Source: Przewalskia tangutica
Taxonomy: Eukaryota; Streptophyta; Magnoliopsida; Solanales; Solanaceae
Length of the DNA: 64,000 nucleotides
Direction of reading: 5' to 3'
Assembly: GCA_029844215.1 (NCBI GenBank)
Contig: JAQGDG010000151.1
Span: 186,001 to 250,000 of the forward strand
Positions 46,415-57,319 of the stretch are shown here, piece by piece. The notes under the pieces were generated by a model that worked only from the letters and a program-made list of their open reading frames with translations, searched no databases and was not told the origin of the DNA. Position 1 is the stretch's first letter. Each line of letters opens with the position of its first letter. Both the position numbers and the translations under genes were made by a program.

Positions 46415-47135
46415 CAGTAGTCGGACCGATGAGGTCAGCCCATCTTGTCTTTTAGTAAAGACCATTTACTCGGCAGAGGGTTATGCGAGATGATTATATC
46501 AGGAAGGTTGTAAGGCTGCACGAGGTGCCTACTTTTACCTTATGTCAGGCAGTGGAGCCCAGGTTACGACTATTTCTTTTTCTGGAAGTTTTACCAGGCA
46601 GGGTTAGGAACTCAGGTGAGTCTCCGTATCGCATTCATCCTCGGGCCAGTGTTTGGATTTCAGGGGTAGCTGTGATGATTGTTGCCTCCTGTTGAGGGAG
46701 TGTTTTATATCTACCATTTCAGTATTCGGATATCGCCTTATGACGCCTTGTAGGGGAGGAAGTGTAAGTTGTCGGTCGATTGGTTCGATGTTGGCAAGGT
46801 TCAGATAGTTGGTTCATACTTGTTTCAGCAGGATGTGGATATGGTGAAGCTTATCCAGAAGAGGTTATTGGCATCTCAGAGTCAACAGAAGTCGTGCGGA
46901 TAATCGGCGACGACGCTTAGAGTTCAGGTTGACGGTCGGTATTCTTGAAGGTACCACCCCGGAAAGGGTGTGACGAGTTTTGAAGCGAAACTTAGCGAGT
47001 TACTTTGGGCCGCACCGGATCATGAGAAGAATAGGCCAGGTTACCTATATGTTAGCATTTGCCGTCCGATTTGGGAGGCAGTATGTCCGGTCTTTCATGT
47101 TGTTATGTTCGGAAAAGTATCAGAGATCCATCCAA
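46415..47135 (+). pseudogene. integrase relic in E4
   Basis: Across frames the piece reads DRPMRSAHL (E1 equivalent near 4465-4490), then a segment like the catalytic core (HEVPTFTLCQ; FFLFLEVLPGR), and after a jump FSIRISPYDAL (about 46720-46752), WFDVGK (about 46780-46798), DMVKLIQK (about 46838-46862) and PVFHVVMFGKVSEIHP (about 47088-47136). These line up in order with E1 integrase at 4460-5180 but with an internal deletion where the third catalytic residue (Glu) should lie. RT and RNase H are missing. It is a remnant, not a functional enzyme, and shows that E4 derives from a pol-bearing parent. Confidence 0.8.
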
Positions 47136-47494
47136 AATGTTCCCAGTTAATGATGACCAAGTTGGAGGTAGTAACCGGATTTGAAGCTGAAGCGATATGA
47201 AATGTGGTAAGTTATGAGAAAGAGTTCGAATGTACGAGAAGGGTACGACGAGCAAGGGAAGAACCGACCATGTGTTAAGAGCATAGATGTGATCATTTCT
47301 TTTGTAAAGAAAAGGTGCGAAGGGAGTATCTTTTAGCCCTTGGGCGGGAGCTTTTATAGTGATGGAGGTGATTCCTCGTGAACTTGGATTAAGTATTTGC
47401 GCGTGTGTTATTTTATGGCCAGGTGTGGCATGATTGTTTTCGTAAGTATAGTAGTGAAGACTATACGGGCGCATGTGTGTTTTGAGACTTAGAA

Positions 47495-47531
47495 GGAACA
47501 TTCGGGACGAATGTTTCTAAGGAGGGGAGAA
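47495..47531 (+). other. hairpin and polypurine tract, E4
   Basis: GGAACATTCG, GGA, CGAATGTTTC, then AAGGAGGGGAGAA before the 3' LTR. The 350 bp upstream are the same non-coding stretch as in gag-only units, which begins (near 47155) immediately after the integrase relic. Confidence 0.9.
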
Positions 47532-47749
47532 TGTTATACCCCGTATTTCCAGAGTATGTACGTGAGGGCATACGTACAAAAGTTTGAGCCTTAAGTTAGG
47601 CAAGGGATGAAAATTTTGTGCACAACTACCGAAAGGAATTGTTTTTCGACGAAACATTTTCCGAACTTTGCAAAGGGAAAGTTACGGTTGCGACATTAAT
47701 AATTTTTGCGGATTTTTCCGAGAGATGAAATATTTTGGACCAACGAGAG

Positions 47750-47948
47750 GGCGACACTTGTCACCCTCTAGTGGGCGGTCAAGTGGCCGATGGTGTGCAC
47801 GTTTTTGTGCCATGTTTTGTGGCCTAAACCATGGGTCAATGTTTGGAGTGAATTGAGGAGTAGATGGCTAGGGGGCACTTGGGAAAATCCTCACCCTCCA
47901 CTTGCCCACCACTTGTCTTGATCTTGGCCATTGATTTCCCTATAAATA
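47750..47948 (+). promoter_or_regulatory. E4 3' LTR promoter region
   Basis: GCGACACTTGTCACC (47750-47765) and TATAAATA (47941-47948). Confidence 0.6.
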
Positions 47949-49839
47949 CCCCCCCTTTGTTGAAGACTTTCTTCATCCCTCAAACACTTTCTAAGTCTTG
48001 AAAATCCTCCCCCCCCTCTTAGTAGAAGCTCTCGTCCAAAGAGCAAACCCCTCCCCCTTTGAAAGGCCCTTGGCGAAAGTATCCCCTCTCTTGAGTTGTT
48101 CTCGTGAAATACCCTTGGTAGAAAAATATTCTCCAAGTATTGTTACTATTTCAAAATACCTTAGCCTTATACCTTGTAGTATTCCAAAGTCACCTCTATA
48201 CGTAGAGCCCGGAAATACTACCTTATGTCCTTTTAGTCTGAAAACGAAACCCTAAGGAAAATCTTCACAGTTGGTTGAAGTATTAAGAAGAAGTTGCGTA
48301 GAATTTCTAAGGGTTGTTTGGAGCGGGTTGGAGCGCTCAGAGTAGGAGCTAAACGTTACTCAGGATCGACATTTAAACTTGGATAATTTTGGGCTTATCG
48401 AGGTAAATACTCTTGTCCTTATTTTGTAATTGGAAATTACATATTGTAGTAGTATAGAAATGAATATAAGACTCATAGAAGGATATTACAGAAGAGAATT
48501 GAACTGTAATAGAAGGATATTACAGAAAAGAATTGAACTGAAATCACATCAGAAGAATATTAAAGAAGAAGATTAAACTGTACTTACATAGGACTGTATT
48601 TACAGTAGACTTGTGTAGCTTAACGGGTAGGGAAGTGCTGCCCAATTTTCCGTAGAATAGAGAAACCTCTGCTTAGAATATTCTACAGAGTAGTCTAGAC
48701 GTTGATAGACGTATATGCCTTTATAGGTTGAAAGTTCTGCGAGTAGCATGTTATACTTGAAAGGTGGACAAGGCTAGTCGGGTTAGCGGTGGAGCATTTT
48801 GCTATTAGTCGATAATCGTCGCGAGGTATGTGATTCTTCCTATCCTCTTGAGCATGATATTTTAAAAGAATATATATATAGTACGGTAGACGTACGTGTG
48901 TTAACTGAACGTGGTTTTACTCCGATATCTTTTGACTTGAGTTTTAAATAATAAGAATCTTGAAGTATTTCAAAAGAATTAAGAATCGTTTTTGAAAGAA
49001 GAGTAATACTTGGTTTAAAAGCTTAAGGAGTTATACTAGCTTTATGGGAAGTTAGGTATAACGACTTAAGAAAGATAAAAGGCAGTTTACTTAATTATTT
49101 ATGAGCACTTGTATTGATTTGAAATGAGAATAAGTATCGAACAAACCACAGCAGCGCTAATAAAGGGAAATGTATTGACTAATGAGTATTATTAAAACCA
49201 GTAGAAACCTCCATCTGCATAGAAGCTAAGATGAGACAAAATGATATTACATTTCCTAGATCATGGCTGCTTTAATAAGATGGTTGTAAACAAGAACAAC
49301 CTACTCACACATAAGGCATATGTTTCTCAAATTATTTTAAAGGAGAATTATATTATTAAGTGATTAAAACTATGAACTACAAAACCTTTCGAAAATGAGA
49401 AACTTGAGCATTTGAAATTAGGCAAACTTGAACGTTTGGAAAATAATGTTGATTACTTGATTTTACAAAGGGAAGTGTTTTGGTTTACTTAAAAAGATAG
49501 TCACTCTATTTTTATACTACGGGTATTGTGTGACTTTTGTGAAAGAAACGGATCTTTTAAAAAGTTAATGTATGAAGTACTTTGGGGATAAAAACCCAAA
49601 CTTGTTAACATAAAGTAGAAAGTACCTTGTGTGAATAACTTGATTGTGTTGGTTTGTGATAGCCTTGTAATACTTTCTTGTTGATTTGATAAGTAAACAT
49701 GTTAGGATGCTACGTGTGTTAGTGTCTTGTGATGTTTGTGTAAGAGGTTATTCTTATTGTGCTTATGTTGTTTAACGATAAGCCGTTGTGCTAGTGTTAT
49801 ATCACTCACCTCTTGACATGATACCGGGGGTTAAGCTGC

Positions 49840-50165
49840 CCTCCGATGCGGGGTATACCTCAGGCAGTCTGTGTGACTATGATTCGAGATACCTCATGCG
49901 GGTCCAGGTGGCCTATGCGGAGCTACGAGAGTTCCAGGTTAGTGTGCGGCCTTTGTGGTCATGCGATCTATGTGGCCATGCGGACTGCGAGTCCAGGACG
50001 ATGCCGGGGAGTAGCTACCCTCGATGCGGGGAATACCTCATGCGGGCCTATGTGTGTGGCCTATGCGGGTGCGGAAGTTCGGGACTAGGCAGCGCGCATT
50101 TGATATTGCGGGCGAGTGGCGGCTTCGATCATGTGGCGGTGCAGACGGACCTCGTGTCTGATTTA
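49840..50165 (+). repeat. TATGCGG-type tandem repeat in E4 3' LTR
   Basis: Counterpart of 40060-40400. Confidence 0.7.
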
Positions 50166-50902
50166 TGACCTTGTTGGTGCGTGGGTTTTAGTAGTCGGCT
50201 ATGCCTTCGTACTTACCGTGCGGTTTTATTATGACACGGTAGGACACGGTGTTCGTATGTATTCCTTGGTGCTTTTATATCATAGATGGCGGTGAGGAAG
50301 GTATTCCACGGGCATGATTGATGTTGTGGGCGTGAGACCCATAGTTATATTTGAGTGATGACTTTGAGGCGTGAGTCACGACTTGACATGGCTATTTATT
50401 GTGAAGCGTAGTTTGGTTATCATATATGTCTCTGCTTTATATAGACTACTATGATTTCATTTCTGATATTTTGATTTCACATACTTGGTACTGTTGTCGA
50501 CCTCCTTGGGGCTGCGTTCATCTGCGAGTAGAGGTACACGGTGTTGATCCTCGCTCATGAGTCACGATTCGGCGTTTGGGAAGCTCCGTTTCTCGGAGGC
50601 TTATCTTGGGTATAGTCCTGTCGTTGTAGATGCGTACATTCGGGGGTATGGCGAACCTGTCCGCCATTGTTGTTATATCTTTCTTAGAAGTGCATGAAAT
50701 CTTTGTTGTGGCGAGTTGTAAAAGGATGTAGCTATTCGTGTTCGAGTTTTTATATATATTTATGCAAAAGGCAACTTTTCCTCAAATAAACTGTGTCTCG
50801 TTTACATTGTTTCTTGTTGTGTTTTATTTTCCGCTGATTACTCTGATGTATGTCTACTTGGGTGCCCGGGTAAGGCACGATCCAGGCAGGTTGGTCGTGA
50901 CA

Positions 50903-51078
50903 ATGACCCTTGAATTCTCTATAAATACCCCCTTATTGCTAGACTTATTATCATCCACACTTAAGCTTTCCAAAGCAAAAATACTCCCTCCCTTTAGCTT
51001 GTTTTTCGTCCCCCCCCCCCCCACTTGTGTAGAAAATACCTTAAGTATTGTTGTATAATCCCAAATACCTTAGCCTAG
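50903..51078 (+). repeat. LTR E, second part
   Basis: Resumes with ATGAC (target duplication, 50903-50907) and carries the TATA box TATAAATA (50920-50927), a C13 run (51010-51022) and the leader up to AGCCTAG, where F is inserted. LTR B shows the uninterrupted form at 20856-21040. The U3 palindrome and TATA of this LTR are now 13 kb apart. Confidence 0.88.
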
Positions 51079-51286
51079 TGTTATACCCCGTATTTCCAGG
51101 GTATGTACGTGAGGACGTACGTAGAAATTTGAGCCTTAAAGTTAGGCAAGGTTCGAAATTGTACATATCTACCAAAAGGAGTCATTTTTCGACGAAACGT
51201 TTCCACAGCTTTCGTAGGAAAATTCCGGCTATGTCATTTATAATTTTTGCGGATTTTTGAGGCGAAACATTTTGGACCAACGGGAG

Positions 51287-51490
51287 GGTGGCGTGTCACC
51301 CTCGCATTGGGCGTGAAGTGGGCGGCAAAGGCATCAATGGCACGTTTTTTGTGTTGATTCTTGGTCAAGGGTTAGGTAGGATATTTTGGTGGTAGATGGA
51401 TAAGGTGCACTTGGCTTGATCTTGGCCTTACACTTGCCTAACACTTGGATGGATCTTGGCCATTGGTTGGCCATTCCTTGACTATAAATA
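51287..51490 (+). promoter_or_regulatory. F LTR promoter region
   Basis: Degenerate palindrome GGTGGCGTGTCACC (51287-51300) and TATAAATA (51483-51490). Confidence 0.5.
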
Positions 51491-53429
51491 CCCTCTAAGT
51501 TGAAGAGTTATTTCATCCAAACTTGAGCAATCTATCTAAGTCTCAAAATCCTCCCTCCCTCTTGTTCTTTCGTCCACCACACCCCCCTCCCCCTTTGAGA
51601 AGGCCCTTGGCGAAAGTATCCTCCCCTTTGTAGAGGTTAGCGGTAGGGTACCCACTAGCCTAGTTGTCTTCGTATAATACCCCCTTTGTGGTATAGAAAT
51701 ACTCTCAGTATTGTTATAATGCCCAAATACCTTGACCCAAATACCTTGTAGTATTCCCAAGTTACACTTATACAAAAGCCAGAAAATACTATTATACTTC
51801 CCTCGATCCACAAAAACGAAACCCTAAGTAAATCTTCACCGTAGTTGAAGTTATAAGTAGAAGTTGGTTAGAACTTCTAAGGGTTGGTTGGGCGGAGTCG
51901 GGCGCGCGGAGTAGGAGCTAAACCTTGCTCGGGATCGACATATAAACTCGGATAATTTTGGGCTTATCGAGGTAAACATTCTTAACATACGTGGTATTTG
52001 GAAATTACATGTTGTAGGAGTATATAGTTAAGTATACTATATATAGAATTGAACATAGTTGTGCGGCAATATCTTTTGACTTAAGCTGAATAATACTTAC
52101 GGCAATGTCTTGCGACTTAAGCTGAATTTAAATAAGAGAAGCGAGCGTAATTACATGGGTGTATTCTGATGAACTTGTGTAGCATTCTGTGAGTAGAATT
52201 GTACACGTCGGTTAGGCGTGCAAACCCGCGGTTGGCTTGGTAGCCGGCCTCGATAGAGGAAGAGATTACGCTGTTGCGGGAAATCTTCTTGCGAATTTTA
52301 CGTAGAATATTCTACATTGAGATCTAGGATGTTAATAGGCGCCTTGTGGCCTCTATGGGTTGAAGTACTACGTATGGCGTGATCTACTTGGCTTAAGGAG
52401 TAGAAGCGGTTTGAGGTACTTGGAGCACTTTGCTATTAGTCGATAATCGTCGCGAGGTATGTGAACCTCTTCTATCTGTTCTAGCATGATATGTGTATAA
52501 CTACGTAATGCGGTGAGCGTACATGTGTTTAATGTATTTGATTGGTTTGAAACATAAAGTGTTATAACGGCTTTATGGGAAGTTGGTTATAACGACTTTA
52601 TGTAGGTAAGAAAATGCTTTGTGGTTTCAAAGGGTAAGCGGATTTGACTTATAACGGATTTGATGTGTAGTAACAAAGAACTTGAAGTGTTTCAAAAGAC
52701 CTTTTGAAAAAAGAGTCAAACTTGCCTTTGAAAACATAAGAGTTCTACTAGCATTCTGGGAAGGTAGGTATAACGTCTTACGAGTGATAAAAGAATGGTT
52801 TCTTGATTTTTAGAAGATAAGAGACTTGACTTAATGGTATTAATATGAATTTTGTTAAAAGTGTGAAACCTCATTCGTGAGTAATGAGTACTTGGTTTTA
52901 AAAGGAATAATGTTTTCTTGATTTGAATCGAATGAGTATCGACAAACCACTGCGGCGTTAATAAAGGAAAATGTATTGAATAATGAAGTATGGTATTAAA
53001 ACGGTAGAAACCTCCATCTGCATAGAAGCTAAGATGAGACAAAATTATATTACATTTCCTAGATCATGGTTGCTTAATAAGATTGATTATAAACAAGAAT
53101 AACCTACTCACATATAAGACATATGTTTCTCAAAACGTTTAAAGGAGAATTATGTTTTAAAGGATTAAAACTATGAACTATGAAACCTTTTTCTAAAATG
53201 AGAAACTTGAGCATTTGAAATTAGGCAAAATTGAACGTTTGGAAAATAAGGTTGTTACTTGATTTTACAAAGGAAAGCATTTTGGTTTACTTAACAATGT
53301 TAGTCACTCATTTTTTTATACTACGGGTGTCGGGTGACCTTTGTAAAAGAAATGGATCTTTAAAAGGAATTTAACGTACGTAGTACTTTAGGGTTAAACC
53401 CGGACTTTGGCATAAAATGAAAGTACTTT

Positions 53430-53535
53430 GAGTTGTGTATAACTTGCCTATGCTTGTTGTCGTGAAGCTTGCCTATGCTTGTTGTTGTGAAGCTTGCCTA
53501 TGCTTGTTGTTGTGAAACTTGCCTAAGCTTGTTGT
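53430..53535 (+). repeat. 25-bp tandem repeat in F LTR, four copies
   Basis: ACTTGCCTATGCTTGTTGTT-type units, one more copy than in LTR B. Confidence 0.8.
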
Positions 53536-53606
53536 GATAGCCTTTGTTGTATTTCTGTACCCCGCGTCTCTCGATGGAGGGCCGGTTGATTTGTTATGAG
53601 CGATTC

Positions 53607-53641
53607 TACAGAGTCCCACGATATGGCGAGGACACGTATTT
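53607..53641 (+). repeat. F minisatellite, first unit (left of G)
   Basis: GAGTCCCACGATATGGCGAG followed by GACACGTATTTCAT; the array continues on the far side of G at 62645. Confidence 0.75.
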
Positions 53642-53951
53642 CATTTTGTTATACCCGTAGTTGCGGTATGTATGTGAGGCGTCACGTCACGAGTGGCGAA
53701 ATTTTGAAAAGAAAGAAAGATGTGAGTTTTCGGAAAAGTTTCCGGTTATTTGTGAAGAAAAGGTTCGTTAATGGGAATTGGGTTCCCAGTTTGGTATTTG
53801 GACTTCATAGATTATATTAGAATTTTGAGATTTTATTTTGGAAATGGTCATGTGGGGCCACGGGAGAAATTCTGGTTTTGTAGGGCCGCTTTGTTTTTGA
53901 GATTTCCGGTAAATTGGATATTTTGGAAGGCGAAATATTCAGGCGAATCGG

Positions 53952-54325
53952 GGCGACACGTGTCACCCCGTGTGGCACCATGGCGGAATTTTACATTTGT
54001 GCCTGACACGGTTGGAGTCGTTTTTCGCGAAGCGTTTTATAACTTGCGAAGGGAAAATTCCGGCTATGTCGTTTTGTATTTTTGCGGATTTTTAGAGAGG
54101 CGAAACATTCGGACCAGCGGGAGGTGACATGTGTCACCTCGCAATGGAAGCAAGTGGGGCGTGACTTGGCGGGAATTGAGGCAAGTTGGGCTTGATATTT
54201 GTGTAGATATTTGTGAGGTTTTAAGGAGTAGGGTCTAGGTGCACTTGGCTTGATCTTGGCCTTACACTTGCCTTGCACATGGCTTAATCTTGGCCATTGG
54301 TTGGCCTTTGGTTTTCTTATAAATA
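53952..54325 (+). promoter_or_regulatory. G 5' LTR promoter region with doubled U3 palindrome
   Basis: GGCGACACGTGTCACC near 53952-53968, GAGGTGACATGTGTCACCTC at 54121-54140, TATAAATA at 54318-54325. Confidence 0.65.
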
Positions 54326-56227
54326 CCACTCCTTGTGAAGACTTATTCATTCACTCCTCACTTTGTCTAAGTCTTGAAATCCCTCCCTCCTCTAGTAGCT
54401 CTCGTCCTAAGCCTCTCCCCTCCCTCTCCTTGTGGCCTTTGGCGAGAAGGGTTCCCACTTGTGGTGCTAGCCGTGGGTACCCCACTGCTAGTTGTTTCGT
54501 ATAATACCCCTTGTTGTGGTATAGAAATACTCCCTAGTATTGTTATAATGCCCAAAATACCTTAGCCTTGTACCTTGTAGTATTCCAAAGATACCTCTTT
54601 CGTAGAGTCAGGAAATACTACCTTTTGTCCTTTTAGTCTCAAACCGAAACCCTAAGGAAATCTTCAGTTGGTTGAAGTATTTGAGTAGAAGTTAGTTAGA
54701 ACTTCTAAGGGTTGTTTGGAGTGGTTTGGAGCGCGCAATTGGAGCTAAACCTTGCTCGGGATCGACATTATAACTTGGATAATTTTGGGCTTATCGAGGT
54801 AATTATCTTGTCCTCTATTGTAATTGGAAATTACATGTTTGTTAGAATATATAGTTGAAGTATACTATATATGGAACTATACTTAGTATTCGGCAATGTC
54901 TTTTGACTTAAGCTGAAGAATAAAAGCAGATGTATTTACATAGGGTGTATTGCGATAGACTTGTGTAGTATTCTGTAGAATTGTACGTCGGGTAGGCGTG
55001 TAAACCCCACTGGTTGGCTTGGTAGCCGCCTCGATAGAGAGGAGATTTCTGTTATTTGCGGGAGAGTCTTTGCGAATTTTCTATAGAAAGATAGAAACTT
55101 ATGTTTTGGGGTTAATAGGCGTTTGTGACCTTTATAGGTGAAAGTACTAAGAGTAGCGTATTCTACTCGAGGAGTGGAAAGGGCTAGCAAGGTTGTAGTA
55201 CTTGGAGCATTTTGCTTATTGTCGATAAATCGTCGCGAGGTATGTGAACCTCTTCTATCTTTTCTAGCATGATTGTTGTGAACTATGTAGTCGGTAGGCG
55301 TACATGTGCTAAGTGATTTGGTTGGTTTAAAACATAGGGTGTTATAATAGCTTTATGGGAGGTTAGTTATAACGACCTTATGTAAGTGAAAATGGTTTCT
55401 TGATGTTAGAAGTTAAGAGACTTGATCTTATAAGATAAGAGACTTAACTTATTTGTTTTAATGTGGATGTTTGTGTGAAACCTCATTCGTGAGTAATGAG
55501 TACTTGGTTTTAAAGGGATAATGTTTCTTGATTTGGGAATCGAGAATGTGTATCGACAGGACCAACTGCGGCGTTAATAAAGGAAAATGTATCGAATAAT
55601 GATGTGTTGTATTAAAACCGGTAGAAACCTCCATCTGCATAGAAGCTAAGATAAGACAAAATGATATTACATTTTCTAGATCATGAGCTGTGTAATAAGA
55701 TCGTTATAAACAGAATAAACTACTCACATATATGACATATGTTACTCGATTGTTCTAAAAGGAATCAAGTGATTAAGTTTGGGAACTATGAAACCATTTG
55801 AAAATGAGAAGCTTGAGTAATTGAAACTAGGCAAAGCGGAACTTAGGAAAAGAATGTTGTTACTTGGTTTTGAAAAGGAAGGTGGGTTGGTCATTCTAAT
55901 ACTACGGTGTCGGGTGACTTTTATAAAAGAAATGAATCTCTTTTAAAGAACTTAACGTATGTAGTATTTTGGGGTTGAAAACCGGACTTTGCATAAAATG
56001 TAAGTTCTTTGAGTTGTGTGAGACTTGCCTTTGCTTGTTGTTGTGAAACTTGCCTATGCTTGTTGTTGTGAAACTTGCTATGCTTGTGATGATAGCCTTT
56101 GTTGTGCAAGTGTGGTATTTACGTATTCTGGCGTCTCTCGATAGAGGCGGTCGACTTATTGAGAACTTACTTGGGCGTCTTTGGCGGTGATGGAGAATTC
56201 CACGGGTATGTTTCCATTTTGATTCTT

Positions 56228-56530
56228 GTCTTGTTGTTGATGTCACATGGACATGTCTGCCGTCTGCGAATTAGGGGCATGCGGCCGTGCGGTCGGGTTG
56301 ATTACTCGATATATGGTTATTGTGGTTACATGGACATGTCTACGAGGTAAATTCGGGGCATGTGGCCGTGCGGCGGGTTGATCACCCGATATATTATTCT
56401 TGATGTCACATGGGCGTGTCTACGAGGTAGAATTAGGGGCATGTGGCCGTGGGGCATTGGTATTATTGTTGCATCATGGACATGTCTACACCGATCTGAG
56501 AATTAGGGGCATGCGGCCGTGATCTGAACA
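56228..56530 (+). repeat. tandem repeat in G 5' LTR
   Basis: Four CATGGACATGTCT-type units, the same family as in LTR B to D but eroded. Confidence 0.75.
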
Positions 56531-57123
56531 TGATTGATGTTGTGGGCGTGAGACCCAGTTATATTTGAGTGATGACTTGAGGCGTGAGTCACATTTGGAC
56601 ATATTTGCTTTTATGTTGTGAGCTGTAGTTTGGTTATCATACATGTCTCTGCTTTATATAGACTAGTATGATTTCATTCTGATATCTTTCTGATTTCACA
56701 TACTTGGTACTGTTGTCTTGACCTCCTTGAAGCTGCGTTCATCTGCGGTAGAGGTACATCGATCGTGGATCCCCGCTCTTAGGATCACGGCTCGGCGTAT
56801 TAGGAAGCTCCGTTTCTTGGAGGCTTATCTTTTAGTATGTGTTCCACTGAGTTGTAGGTTCTTGTACATTCGAGGTATGGCGGGGCCACTGTCCGTCATA
56901 GTCGTTGTAAATCTTAAGTGCAGTAATCTTGTTGTGGCGGGGTTGTAAAGATTAAAGCTATTCGGAGTTTTATGTATATCTTGAAGGCAACCGTTTTGGT
57001 TGCTTTGTTTATTATTATATCTCTTGTTTCATGACTCATGTTTTATTTTCCATGGTTTTCTCGATGTTGTATCACTAGGGTGCAGGATAAGGCACGATGC
57101 GGGCCGGGCGGTCGTTACAAAAG

Positions 57124-57134
57124 TGGTATCGAGC
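57124..57134 (+). other. PBS of G (eroded)
   Basis: TGGTATCGAGC, four bases after the LTR. Confidence 0.75.
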
Positions 57135-57319
57135 GATTAATCCTCGGAAAGTGTCTACGCACCGTGTCTAGTAGAGTCTTGATTATCGGTGTGTTGTGCA
57201 CCACATCTATGTCGAGGCTATAGGACATTTAGGATTGGTTTCCATTCTTCTCATTACGAGATCGTGCCTTAGAGGCATGTTGTAAGTGGGACCCCTCGGC
57301 GTATCTCGTTTTTACGATT

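Larger units (their letters stand above)
37742..50902 (+). mobile_element. E4: LTR element with gag and integrase relic, nested in LTR E
   Basis: LTRs 37742-41161 (3420 bp) and 47532-50902 (3371 bp), PBS, split gag, integrase relic, PPT, and perfect ATGAC duplications. The two LTRs differ at few positions over long stretches, which suggests a recent insertion. The interior is a partly deleted version of the E1 plan: protease, RT and RNase H are absent but part of integrase remains. Its gag holds a minus-strand solo LTR. Confidence 0.9.
47532..50902 (+). repeat. E4 3' LTR
   Basis: TGTTATACCCCGTATTTCCA to GTTGGTCGTGACA. Close match to 37742-41161; its last 900 bp shows more short indels at CHG motifs than the 5' copy. 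Confidence 0.92.
17567..51078 (+). mobile_element. alternating LTR-gag array with shared LTRs (interrupted by E4)
   Basis: Order: LTR A (partial, to 18622), gag A, LTR B 20375-23657, gag B, LTR C 25980-29291, gag C, LTR D 31601-34932, LTR fragment to 35461, gag A', LTR E 37238-37741 continued at 50903-51078. Each internal region has its own PBS and PPT, but neighbouring regions share the LTR between them. LTR starts are 5605, 5621 and 5637 bp apart. No pol motif occurs in any unit. Unequal recombination between LTRs is the likely origin. Confidence 0.8.
51079..53646 (+). repeat. F 5' LTR, first part
   Basis: Starts TGTTATACCCCGTATTTCCA (type of LTR C/D) and is cut by G inside its own minisatellite. 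Confidence 0.87.
53647..57119 (+). repeat. G 5' LTR
   Basis: TGTTATACCCGTAGTTGCGG to CGGTCGTTACA. The first 340 bp resembles the U3 of LTR B/E and the next 340 bp the U3 of LTR C/D. Confidence 0.9.

Noticed and set aside
46483..46695. 70-residue open frame as an independent small gene
   Set aside because: It aligns in order with E1 integrase (around the second catalytic region) and is part of the integrase relic.
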